A stretch of DNA of 64,000 nucleotides from MW101C3 sp943367595 (lineage in GTDB: Bacteria; Cyanobacteriota; Cyanobacteriia; PCC-6307; Cyanobiaceae). The notes under the pieces were generated by a model. The model was given only the letters and a program-made list of their open reading frames with translations, ran no database searches and was not told where the DNA came from. Positions within the stretch are counted from its first letter, which is position 1. Each line of letters starts with the position of its first letter. The position numbers and the translations under genes are program-made. This document shows, one piece after another, positions 8,495-15,801 of the stretch. Location: positions 1 through 64,000 of the forward strand of contig CALRJS020000015.1 in the NCBI GenBank assembly GCA_943367595.1. Reading direction: 5' to 3'.

Positions 8495-8519
8495 CTCTGA
8501 GCTGGCAGCACGCTCAGAG
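8495..8519. terminator. Perfect 8-bp hairpin between convergent genes
   Basis: CTCTGAGC and GCTCAGAG form an 8-bp perfect stem with a 9-nt loop, placed between the stops of the convergent DUF1517 and larB genes; it overlaps the last 6 bp of larB. Position and symmetry suit a bidirectional terminator, but neither side has a T-tract. Confidence 0.45.
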
Positions 8520-9305
8520 GTCGCCCTTCTCCCCTGCATTGAGGATGCGCAGAGCGGCCATGGCGGCGCCGTAGCCGTTGTCGATGTTCACCACGGCGAG
8601 CCCTGGCGCGCAGCTGGCGAGCATGCCGTGCAGCGCCGCCATGCCGCCGGCACTGACCCCATAGCCCACCGACACCGGCACGGCGATCACGGGCTGCGGT
8701 AAAAGCCCGGCCACCACGGTGGGCAGGGCCCCCTCCATGCCGGCGCACACGATCAACACACGGGCACGGCGCAGCCGCTCCAGCTTGCCCAGCAGGCGCT
8801 GCAGTCCGGCCACGCCCACATCCACCACCAGCTCGTGGGCGATGCCGTGGCAGCGCAGGGCCAGGCCCGCTTCCTGGGCCACGGCGAGATCGCTGCTACC
8901 GGCGCACACCACCGCCACCGGCGGCGTGGCAGCCACGGGCGTCGCGCTGCTGCCCTCCTGCAGGCCGAGCGTCAGACAGCGGGCGATCGGGTGATGGGTC
9001 AGAGCCCGCTCTGCCGGTAGCGGCGGCAGCGCCTCTCGGCAGAGCACAGCCACGGCGGCGGCCTTCTCGTCGCTCACGCGCGTGACCAGAACGGTCTGGG
9101 CGGTCTGGGCCAGCCGCAGCAGGATGGCGGCGATCTGCGCGGCGCTCTTGTCCTGGCCCCAGATCGCTTCCGTCATCCCCAGCCGCAGCGGACGCTCCAG
9201 ATCGAGCTCGGCCACCCCATCAATCAGGCCAGGCACCGGGGCGTGCTGAGACGCGTTCTCGGGGTCGTTGGGGGGAGGGATCGGCCCGGTGCCGAAGGTG
9301 TTCAT
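8514..9305 (-). CDS. larB: Nickel-pincer cofactor biosynthesis protein LarB
   Basis: This 263-residue protein belongs to the LarB (NCAIR mutase/PurE-like) family, which carboxylates nicotinic acid adenine dinucleotide to start nickel-pincer nucleotide cofactor synthesis. The C-terminal PurE-like domain shows VVCAGSSDLAVAQEA, CAGMEGALPTVVAGLLPQPV and AVPVSVGYGVSAGGMAAL, ending in NIDNGYGAA. ATG at 9305 overlaps the stop of the TIGR03792 gene by 4 nt. The frame is open further upstream but runs through that gene. LarC, LarE and lactate racemase are not in the window, so the cofactor user is unknown; solitary larB is common in cyanobacteria. Confidence 0.9.
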   Translation of the reverse strand: MNTFGTGPIPPPNDPENASQHAPVPGLIDGVAELDLERPLRLGMTEAIWGQDKSAAQIAAILLRLAQTAQTVLVTRVSDEKAAAVAVLCREALPPLPAERALTHHPIARCLTLGLQEGSSATPVAATPPVAVVCAGSSDLAVAQEAGLALRCHGIAHELVVDVGVAGLQRLLGKLERLRRARVLIVCAGMEGALPTVVAGLLPQPVIAVPVSVGYGVSAGGMAALHGMLASCAPGLAVVNIDNGYGAAMAALRILNAGEKGDL

Positions 9306-9805
9306 GGTTGCGGCAGCAGTTCGGCGCTGCCCAGCAGCGCAAAGGGGTTGTCTGCGGTGGCGGGAAGTGCCAGACAGCGGCGTGCTTCCTCCTCGAAGCG
9401 TTGCTGCGGCTCCACCAGGCTGGCTTCTGCAAGGCCATGCCAATCGGCCGCGCGCCGCCAGCGGATCAGCAGCACACCTTCCGCCTCGCGGGCGTTCCAG
9501 TACAGCTCCCGGCCGGCGAAACCCTGCTGCCGCTCCAACCAGGGCCCCCACCCCGCCGCTTCAGCCTGCAACCAGCAGCTGCGTTGGTCTGCCGGCACCC
9601 GCAGCCGCAACAGCTCAATGGCTGCAGCTCCAGCCCGAGCCTCCGCATCGGCCCGGGCTGGCCCGTCTGCCTTGGCTCCCACGTCTGCTGCGGCTGCCAA
9701 GCCTGGACCGACGACGCTCGGAGCGGCAAGAGCCATGCCCGGTTGCAGCCCAGAGGCCACCAGCAGGGCCAGCCCCAGGCAGAGCGCCAGCCACCAGCCC
9801 TTCAT
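9302..9805 (-). CDS. TIGR03792 family protein
   Basis: This 167-residue protein has an N-terminal signal or anchor segment (residues about 4-27, WWLALCLGLALLVASGLQPG) and an Ala-rich linker. A small domain follows, with IELLRLRVPADQRSCWLQAE, PWLERQQGFAGRELYWN and GVLLIRWRRAADWHGL. That pattern is the cyanobacterial TIGR03792 family, which resembles dimeric alpha-beta barrel (ABM-like) proteins. Function is unknown. Its start overlaps the ispF stop and its stop overlaps the larB start, each by 4 nt, so it sits in a translationally coupled ispF-TIGR03792-larB unit. Confidence 0.85.
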   Translation of the reverse strand: MKGWWLALCLGLALLVASGLQPGMALAAPSVVGPGLAAAADVGAKADGPARADAEARAGAAAIELLRLRVPADQRSCWLQAEAAGWGPWLERQQGFAGRELYWNAREAEGVLLIRWRRAADWHGLAEASLVEPQQRFEEEARRCLALPATADNPFALLGSAELLPQP

Positions 9806-10281
9806 GGCTTCTGCAGCAGGGCGACGGCATGGCAGGCGATGCCCTCCTGCCGGCCGGTAGGCCCCAGACCTTCGTTGGTGGTGGCTTTCACCCCCACCTG
9901 TTCGGGCTCCACCGCCAACCGGGCGGCGATGGCGGTGCGCATGGCCTCGATGTGGGGCTTGAGCTTGGGCTGCTCCGCCACCACCACCGCATCCACGTTC
10001 ACCACCTGCCAGCCCCGCTCGCGCACCAGCTCCATCACCCGCTCGAGCAGCAGCAGGCTGTCGGCGCCTTTCCAGCGGGCGTCCTCCGGCGGGAAATGGC
10101 GGCCGATGTCGCCGAGGCTGAGGGCGCCCAGCAGGGCATCCATCAGCGCGTGCACGAGCACGTCGGCGTCGCTGTGGCCATCGAGGCCGAGCGGATGGTC
10201 GAGCCGGATGCCCCCGAGGATCAGGGGGCGTCCGCTCACAAGCCGGTGGATGTCGTAGCCGTTGCCGATGCGCAGCTGCAT
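9802..10281 (-). CDS. ispF: 2-C-methyl-D-erythritol 2,4-cyclodiphosphate synthase
   Basis: This 159-residue enzyme of the non-mevalonate isoprenoid pathway cyclises CDP-ME 2-phosphate to MEcPP. Zinc ligands Asp10 and His12 lie in GYDIHRL, and His44 follows HSDADVLVH. The C-terminal VGVKATTNEGLGPTGRQEG is the CMP-binding signature. Length is normal for a single-domain IspF. It lies 28 bp downstream of trmD on the same strand, an arrangement common in cyanobacteria, and overlaps the TIGR03792 gene. Confidence 0.96.
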   Translation of the reverse strand: MQLRIGNGYDIHRLVSGRPLILGGIRLDHPLGLDGHSDADVLVHALMDALLGALSLGDIGRHFPPEDARWKGADSLLLLERVMELVRERGWQVVNVDAVVVAEQPKLKPHIEAMRTAIAARLAVEPEQVGVKATTNEGLGPTGRQEGIACHAVALLQKP

Positions 10282-10309
10282 GCCGAAGCCGTGAGGCGAA
10301 GCGGAGCCA

Positions 10310-11047
10310 TCATGGGCATTCTCCCTGCCCGGACGCGTTGTCTGCGCCGCCCTCCTGCTCCAGCCAGCGCTGGTAGAGATCGGGGCGCCGCTCGCGGGTG
10401 CGCTGCAGTTGCTGCTCGTGGCGCCAGCGGTCGATCACCGCGTGGTGGCCGTTGCGCAGCACCTGGGGCACCTCCATGCCGCGAAAGCTGGCCGGGCGGG
10501 TGTACTGGGGATGCTCCAGCAGCAGGGCGCTGTGGCTTTCGTCGTCGAGCGAGGCGGCGGTGCCCACCGTGCCGGGCAGCAACCGCACCACCCCGTTGAT
10601 CACGGTCATCGCCGGCAGCTCCCCGCCGGTGAGCACGAAGTCGCCGATTGACACCTCTGCATCCGCCAGGGTGCGGATGCGTTCGTCGAAGCCCTCATAG
10701 TGGCCGCAGAGCAGCACCAGCTGGTCGCAGCTGGTGGCCCAGTGGCGCAGGTGGGCCTGCTGCAGAGGCTGGCCCTGCGGGCTCATCAGCAAGACCGTGC
10801 GCCGCTCCAGTTGCGGGATGGCCTCGAAGGCGGCGAACACGGGCTCGGGTTTGAGCACCATGCCCGCACCACCGCCGTAGGGCACATCGTCCACCTTGCG
10901 GTAGCGGTCGGTGGCGAAATCGCGGGGGTTGTGGGTGTGCAGGCTGGCCCGACCGGCGGCGAACGAGCGGCCGATCACTCCAAGCCCGCGCAGGGGCTCG
11001 AAGGCCTCCGGCACCAGCGTCACCACATCGATCCGCAGGCCGCTCAC
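10310..11047 (-). CDS. trmD: tRNA (guanine-37-N1)-methyltransferase
   Basis: This 245-residue SPOUT-family enzyme methylates G37 of tRNAs reading CNN codons, preventing frameshifting. The signatures are the VPYGGGAGMVLKPEP segment, LLCGHYEGFDERI and the trefoil-knot SAM-binding loop SIGDFVLTGGELPA. The last 20 residues are an acidic/Gly-rich tail. The start is GTG at 11047, immediately after the end of the bilin-lyase gene, so the two are probably cotranscribed. Confidence 0.96.
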   Translation of the reverse strand: MSGLRIDVVTLVPEAFEPLRGLGVIGRSFAAGRASLHTHNPRDFATDRYRKVDDVPYGGGAGMVLKPEPVFAAFEAIPQLERRTVLLMSPQGQPLQQAHLRHWATSCDQLVLLCGHYEGFDERIRTLADAEVSIGDFVLTGGELPAMTVINGVVRLLPGTVGTAASLDDESHSALLLEHPQYTRPASFRGMEVPQVLRNGHHAVIDRWRHEQQLQRTRERRPDLYQRWLEQEGGADNASGQGECP

Positions 11048-11052
11048 GGTGC

Positions 11053-11526
11053 TCAGGAGGCGCTCACGCGGCGGATCTCGCTGCAGAAGCTGGCCACCCC
11101 GGCGCTGCCATCGGCGCGGTGCTCCACGCTGCTGCGCAGGCGCAGGTTGGGCTTGGTGAACCAGATGCGTTCCCGCACCAGGCCCTCACGGCGCTGCAGT
11201 TCCAGCTCCAGGCTGCCGTCAGGCCAGAGCTGCCAGCGGCCGATCGGTCCGTCGACGCCCCGCAGGCCACCGTCGCCATCAAAGCCGAGCGTGCTGCGGA
11301 TGCCCTCCGGGGCGTTCACCTGCAGGCCGCCCAGATCGCCTGCGGCACCTGCCTCCAGCAGGGTCACCTCCACCTCCCCCCGCTCGCTCAAGGGAGCGGC
11401 GCCATCGTCAGGGTCGCTGCTGGCGCTGCCCGTGAGCGTGCTGCGCAGACCCATCCAGCGGCCGGCGCAGAGCTGCAGAAAGGCGGGCAGATCCACCGGT
11501 GGAAACGCTGGGCTGGGGCCGGTCAT
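11053..11526 (-). CDS. CpcS/CpeS-family phycobiliprotein lyase
   Basis: This 157-residue protein of the CpeS/CpcS lipocalin-like bilin lyase family attaches phycocyanobilin or phycoerythrobilin to phycobiliprotein cysteines. The N-terminus (FLQLCAGRWMGLRSTL) and the C-terminal WFTKPNLRLRSSV followed by ASFCSEIRRV are characteristic. The middle is shorter than in long CpcS proteins, and a Ser/Asp-rich loop replaces part of it. The bilin and Cys specificity cannot be judged from sequence, and no phycobiliprotein genes are nearby. Its presence is strong evidence for a phycobilisome-containing cyanobacterium. It ends 5 bp before trmD. Confidence 0.85.
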   Translation of the reverse strand: MTGPSPAFPPVDLPAFLQLCAGRWMGLRSTLTGSASSDPDDGAAPLSERGEVEVTLLEAGAAGDLGGLQVNAPEGIRSTLGFDGDGGLRGVDGPIGRWQLWPDGSLELELQRREGLVRERIWFTKPNLRLRSSVEHRADGSAGVASFCSEIRRVSAS

Positions 11527-11635
11527 GGCGGCGGTGGGCGGGCGGTGCGCCCATCCTGAAGCACGGCTCAGGGCCGCGCGGCAGCGGCAGGGTCAAGGGC
11601 GCCGCCGGGCAGCGCGTGCGCCCAGCGCGCTGTGC

Positions 11636-12679
11636 TCATTCCTCCCGGTAACCCAGCTCCGCCAGCCGCGCCGGGTTGCGGCGCCAGTTCGGCACCACTT
11701 TCACGAACAGCTCGAGGTAGACGGGCCCGTCGAACACCTTCTGCATCTGGGCGCGGGCGCCGCTGCCGATGTCGCGCAGCATCGTGCCGCCCTTGCCGAT
11801 CAGGATGCCTTTCTGGCTGGAGCGCTCCACCACCACCGTGGCGAGCACGGCCGTGCGCTTGCCGTCTTCCACGATCCGCTCCACCTGCACCGCCACCGAG
11901 TGGGGCACCTCCTCGCGGGTGAGGGTGAGCACCTGCTCGCGGATCAGTTCGGCGAGCAGCAACTGCTCCGGCTGGTCGCTGATGGTGTCGGCCGGGTAGA
12001 GCGCCGGACCCTGCGGCAGCCGGGCCGTGAGGGCCGCCACCAGCGCCTCGCAGCCCTCGCCGGTGGTGGCACTGCACGGGAACAGCTCGGCGAAGGGGGC
12101 GAGGGCTGCCCCGGTGCCAGTGCCGCCGGTGCCAGTGCCCCCGGCGCCTGCGTCGCTGGTGCCGTCAGCAGGGCTGCCGCTGGGCTCATCGCCGCGGAAG
12201 CCGGTGGTTCCACGGTCGTTCAGCAGGACGTCATAGCTGCGTTGCAGGGCGGTGGCTTCTGCCGGATCCACCAGGTCCCATTTGTTCAGGGCCACCAGCA
12301 CCGGCCTGCGGCTCTGACGCAGCAGGTCCACGATGAAGCCGTCGCCGCGGCCGGCCGGCTGGCTGCCGTCGACCAGCAGCAGCACCACGTCCACGTCGCC
12401 GATGGCGGAGCGGGCGCTGCGCACCAGCCGCTCCCCCAGCAGATGATGAGGTTTATGGATGCCGGGGGTGTCCAGCAGCACCAGCTGGGCGGCAGGAGTG
12501 GTGAGGATCGCCCGCAGACGGTTGCGGGTGGTCTGGGCCACGGGGGAGGTGATCGCCACCTTCTCCCCCACCAGCTGGTTGAGCAGCGTCGATTTTCCGA
12601 CGTTGGGCCGCCCCACCAGGGCCACGAACCCGGAGCGGAAGTCGGGCGGATGGGTCGCCGGTAGGAGCGGAGAATGCAT
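11636..12679 (-). CDS. era: GTPase Era
   Basis: This 347-residue GTPase assists 16S rRNA 3'-end maturation and 30S assembly. G1 is GRPNVGKST (23-31), followed by QTTRNRL (G2 region), DTPG at 70-73 (G3), NKWD at 132-135 (G4), and SAT at 203-205 (G5). The C-terminal KH domain carries GILIGKGGTMLRDIG. An unusual insert at about 158-191, rich in Gly and Thr (GAGGTGTGGTGTG), lies between G4 and G5, where typical Era proteins have only a short loop; it includes a 15-bp tandem duplication in the DNA. ATG at 12679 is chosen over an open extension that runs antisense to the divergent gene. Confidence 0.94.
   Translation of the reverse strand: MHSPLLPATHPPDFRSGFVALVGRPNVGKSTLLNQLVGEKVAITSPVAQTTRNRLRAILTTPAAQLVLLDTPGIHKPHHLLGERLVRSARSAIGDVDVVLLLVDGSQPAGRGDGFIVDLLRQSRRPVLVALNKWDLVDPAEATALQRSYDVLLNDRGTTGFRGDEPSGSPADGTSDAGAGGTGTGGTGTGAALAPFAELFPCSATTGEGCEALVAALTARLPQGPALYPADTISDQPEQLLLAELIREQVLTLTREEVPHSVAVQVERIVEDGKRTAVLATVVVERSSQKGILIGKGGTMLRDIGSGARAQMQKVFDGPVYLELFVKVVPNWRRNPARLAELGYREE
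12111..12140 (+). repeat. 15-bp tandem duplication inside era
   Basis: Two adjacent copies of CCGGTGCCAGTGCC plus one base (positions 12111-12125 and 12126-12140) differ only at the final base. They encode the Gly/Thr-rich insert of Era and keep its reading frame. Confidence 0.8.
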
Positions 12680-12785
12680 AACTTCAACAGTGTCACCCCA
12701 CGGGCCGTCGATGTCTGCCTCCACCCCGGCTTCACTCGGTGCAGGGGCCGGAAGCCCCGCCGCTGTTCCCAGTTTTCCGCAGGCC

Positions 12786-13274
12786 ATGGAGATCACGGCC
12801 CAGTGGCTGGGGTTGTGGGAGAACGGCGAGCTGAGCGACGAAGTGCTGGCTGATCGGGTGGGGGAACTGGTGCAGAGCCGCGATGGCGCCCGGGGGTTCT
12901 TCGTGGTGGCGCTGGCCGGCGATTCCCCCCTGATGGACCGCCTGCCCGATGGCCTGGTGTGGCAGTTGCGCCAGGCAGGCGCCGGTGTGGTGGATCTCAC
13001 CGCCCGCAACCTGGCGATGAGCACGGCGATGGCCTTGCACCATCAGCGCCAGCAGGACGGGACCATGCAGGCCAGTTCCGAGCGGGTGCACCAGCGCTGT
13101 GTGGAGTTGCTGCGCCTGCTGGAGCCCCAGGCTGTGAAGCAGCGTCTGGAAACCCTGCTGGAGGCCACGGCCGGCCGTGGCGACGATGTGGCCTTCCTGG
13201 ACCGCTGGGGCTACGACGTCGAGCAGCGTGCAGCAATCGCGGCGGCCATCGAACAGGTGGCAGAGGCCGCCTGA
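12786..13274 (+). CDS. Conserved cyanobacterial hypothetical protein
   Basis: This 162-residue, mostly helical cytoplasmic protein starts MEITAQWLGLWENGELSDEV and contains GFFVVALAGDSPLMDRLPD, VDLTARNLAMSTAMALHHQ and VELLRLLEPQAVKQRLETLL. It looks like a hypothetical family shared by Synechococcus/Prochlorococcus relatives, but I know no function for it. No signal, membrane segment or catalytic motif is visible. ATG at 12786 fits the start of the conserved region; ATG at 12711 would add 25 low-complexity residues. The gene diverges from era, and the region between them is too short and GC-rich to name a promoter. Confidence 0.75.
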   Translation: MEITAQWLGLWENGELSDEVLADRVGELVQSRDGARGFFVVALAGDSPLMDRLPDGLVWQLRQAGAGVVDLTARNLAMSTAMALHHQRQQDGTMQASSERVHQRCVELLRLLEPQAVKQRLETLLEATAGRGDDVAFLDRWGYDVEQRAAIAAAIEQVAEAA

Positions 13275-13355
13275 AGCTCAGCCCTACATCGCTCATGAAG
13301 GGATCAGGCAGGAGCGATCGTAGGCTTGAGATAAGGCCTTTGCATCACTCAACTG

Positions 13356-13374
13356 CTGAGCACTTCGGGCTCAG
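13356..13374. terminator. 6-bp hairpin between convergent genes
   Basis: CTGAGC and GCTCAG form a 6-bp perfect stem with a 7-nt loop just before the stop of the convergent outer-membrane protein gene. There is no T-run, so a terminator role is only suggested. Confidence 0.3.
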
Positions 13375-14621
13375 AATGAATAGGTGAGGCGGCCCAGAAA
13401 GCGTACGGTGCAGGATTGGTTGAAGCACGACCCTTCAATGTTGCTGGGCACGTTGCCGAGGAAATCGGTGGCGAAAATTGAAGCGGTGAGGGGGAAGGAT
13501 TCCAGCGGACGCACCGATAGCCCCGCGCTGAGCGCGTAGCCGCTGTATTCAACCCCCACGGCGATGCGGTCGTTGAAGGCATACGACACGCTGCCGATTG
13601 GCCCCCATTGACTGTCGCTGGCGGTGGTGCCATTGAAGCCATAGTAGCCGTTGCCGGCGCCTGCGGTGACAGTGAGGACGGGCGGATTGGGGCGGCTGGA
13701 GAGGGGAAACGCGGCCGAGGCCACGGCAAACAAGGTGCGGCCCTTGAGTTGTGCGCCCGGATCATCCACGGGGAGATATCCATCATCGAGCTGAATCTGG
13801 GATTCACCCCCAAAGGCCACGCCGATCGTGGGGGTGATGTTGGCCGCGACACGAAAGCCCAACTGCTGGGCTCCCCAGGCGTTGGGGTTGTTGTCATCGG
13901 AGAAGACATTTCCCACCGTGTAGAGAAGCTCCACGCTGGCAGGGCCGGCTTGAAGGATGGCAAGCTCAGCGTTGAATTCGGCATCGGGGCAGTTGGAGGC
14001 CCCCCGGCATCCTTGGAAGTCAGGACGCCGCACCTGATTGGTGGCGTCGAAGGAGAGCGTTAAAAATCGCTGCGGATCTCGCCGGAAGCCATTGGGAATG
14101 GTGAGGGCAACATCGGGATACAGCTGCCGGTTCACAGTGATTCCCCGCGAGAGGCCCATCACCTGAACAGGCTGCGGAATCGCGGCGGCGGCCGTCTCCT
14201 CGGCTGTGAACAGCGTGGGGGCGGTGCCGCGGCCGGGGAGCGGGGAGGATTCGGCGGTGTTTTGCCAGCTGGGAGTAGCGATGGTGGCTGGCTGCGCGGT
14301 GGGGGAAACACTGCGCCACCCAGCTGCCGTAGCACCCCCCGCTGCCGCCTCGCTGTTGATGACCCGCCATCGCGCCTCAGAACCTTCCTGAGGGGCCTTG
14401 CTCCACTGGGGAACGGAAGGCGGCGCATCCATTCGGCTGCCTGGGGCTTGCGCTCTGGCCTGCTCGGCCATTGGCAGCAGGAGTGCGGGTGCAACGAGCG
14501 CCTGGGCAGCGGCCCTTGCGGTTGTCCGTGCCAGACCCCGTCGCTTGACCAACAGACAGGAGCCTCTCACCGCAAGCCGCTCTAGGCAGCTGATTCTACC
14601 AGTGGTCGATGGAGAATCCAA
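13371..14621 (-). CDS. Putative outer-membrane beta-barrel protein
   Basis: This 416-residue protein has an N-terminal export signal (basic residues around 25-40, then an Ala/Leu stretch ending ARAQA) and a Pro/Ser/Ala linker to about residue 155. A C-terminal domain of amphipathic strands follows, with alternating polar and aromatic residues (for example VELLYTVGNVF and GNGYYGFNG). It ends GRLTYSF; a terminal Phe preceded by alternating residues is the classic BAM-recognised outer-membrane signature. Two Cys pairs (CRGASNC and CFNQSC) may form disulfides. I recognise no named family. It is next to sulfotransferase and polysaccharide-export genes, so a surface role is plausible but inferred. 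Confidence 0.7.
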   Translation of the reverse strand: MDSPSTTGRISCLERLAVRGSCLLVKRRGLARTTARAAAQALVAPALLLPMAEQARAQAPGSRMDAPPSVPQWSKAPQEGSEARWRVINSEAAAGGATAAGWRSVSPTAQPATIATPSWQNTAESSPLPGRGTAPTLFTAEETAAAAIPQPVQVMGLSRGITVNRQLYPDVALTIPNGFRRDPQRFLTLSFDATNQVRRPDFQGCRGASNCPDAEFNAELAILQAGPASVELLYTVGNVFSDDNNPNAWGAQQLGFRVAANITPTIGVAFGGESQIQLDDGYLPVDDPGAQLKGRTLFAVASAAFPLSSRPNPPVLTVTAGAGNGYYGFNGTTASDSQWGPIGSVSYAFNDRIAVGVEYSGYALSAGLSVRPLESFPLTASIFATDFLGNVPSNIEGSCFNQSCTVRFLGRLTYSF

Positions 14622-14655
14622 CGCCGCAGCTTGCAGCGCGATGGTGCAGAACGTT

Positions 14656-15801
14656 TCAGCTCGACATCGCCAGACGCTGCCGAAGGTTGGAAAATTGTTC
14701 TGAAAGAAGGATGCAGTCGTTGATCCGCTGCCGGATGGTCAGGGGAAGATCGCCATAGTTCAAGGTGGAAGCGGCGGGGCCGATATTGAGTGAATCATCA
14801 AGATCAGCTGGAAAGAGTGATCGTCCATGGTCAGTTCCCGTGACTTGTTCTGCTTCAGAACCCATGTTTCGGTTGTCGTTTGGGCCCGCTTCCCCCATGA
14901 AGAGAAAGGGTTGGCAGGCTGCTTCCAACCGTGTCTTCGCTGCCACAATCAGGTCGCGGCCATCCTGCGGCAGAGGAGCCCTCGTGTTCTCGATGCACGT
15001 GATCAACGCATCGATCAGAGGATGCTTTGCCTCACACAGCCCCTGAACCACGGGGAAACAGTTGAAGATCCCATCGTGGGCCTGATGCCGCACCATGTTC
15101 TCGATCAGGCCATCAGCTTGCCGGTCAAGCAGAGTTTCCAGTGCGCCATTGAACAGCCGGGTGAGCTCAATGGCAAGCAGATCGGCGCGCTGATTGCTGT
15201 ACACCTTTTCGTCTGCGGGTCCCAGCCAGTGGCTGACCCCCGTGGCAGCCGCCAGTGGGGGCACGATCGAACCGAACCGGCGTTGGCATGCTTCATAACC
15301 GAGGCATCGAAAGGAGGAAAACCCTGCCTCTCGAGCCTCGCGCAACACCAGATCAAACCAGAAATCGAATCGCTGCTTTCCGGTCAGTAGCCGCTGGACG
15401 TAATCGTGGAAGGATCTGGAATCTCGCCGCATGCTGTTCTGTGCCCAACGGGAGAGAATTGCCGTGTTCCAATGACGGAAGACATACACCAAAACCGGCT
15501 CTTGCTCAAAGTAAAGAGATGCACGAATCTTCGCCAGCTGCGTAGCATTCAAGGATGAGATCAGCTCCCAAGAAATGACAGCCTGGCCGTGATGGAGTTG
15601 TGCCAGGCGCGTGGTGTTGTGAATCCAGCTTCTTGAAAAGCTTTCTCGTTTCGGATTCAGGGCTTCTGGGGCCACGAAGACGGCATCTGCTGACCCTTGA
15701 CGTTCTGCGGCACGGCGCAGGACGTTTTGAAAGGCGCTGGTGCCTGTCTTGTGCATCCCCGCGTGAACGAACAAGCGGCGGTTCGCCGTTGCCGTGCTCA
15801 T
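14656..15801 (-). CDS. Sulfotransferase-like P-loop protein
   Basis: This 381-residue protein begins with the 5'-phosphosulfate-binding loop HKTGTSAFQ at residues 17-25, preceded by the strand FVHAGM. A later strand-helix, LVYVFRHWNTAILSRW, fits the 3'-phosphate-binding element with an Arg-Ser arrangement. These features place it in the PAPS-dependent sulfotransferase superfamily, though overall divergence leaves the acceptor unknown. Its start overlaps the stop of the fusion gene upstream by 4 nt, so the two are translationally coupled and may act on the same glycan or protein. The C-terminal 80 residues contain a non-conserved Asn/Gly/Glu-rich linker. Confidence 0.75.
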   Translation of the reverse strand: MSTATANRRLFVHAGMHKTGTSAFQNVLRRAAERQGSADAVFVAPEALNPKRESFSRSWIHNTTRLAQLHHGQAVISWELISSLNATQLAKIRASLYFEQEPVLVYVFRHWNTAILSRWAQNSMRRDSRSFHDYVQRLLTGKQRFDFWFDLVLREAREAGFSSFRCLGYEACQRRFGSIVPPLAAATGVSHWLGPADEKVYSNQRADLLAIELTRLFNGALETLLDRQADGLIENMVRHQAHDGIFNCFPVVQGLCEAKHPLIDALITCIENTRAPLPQDGRDLIVAAKTRLEAACQPFLFMGEAGPNDNRNMGSEAEQVTGTDHGRSLFPADLDDSLNIGPAASTLNYGDLPLTIRQRINDCILLSEQFSNLRQRLAMSS

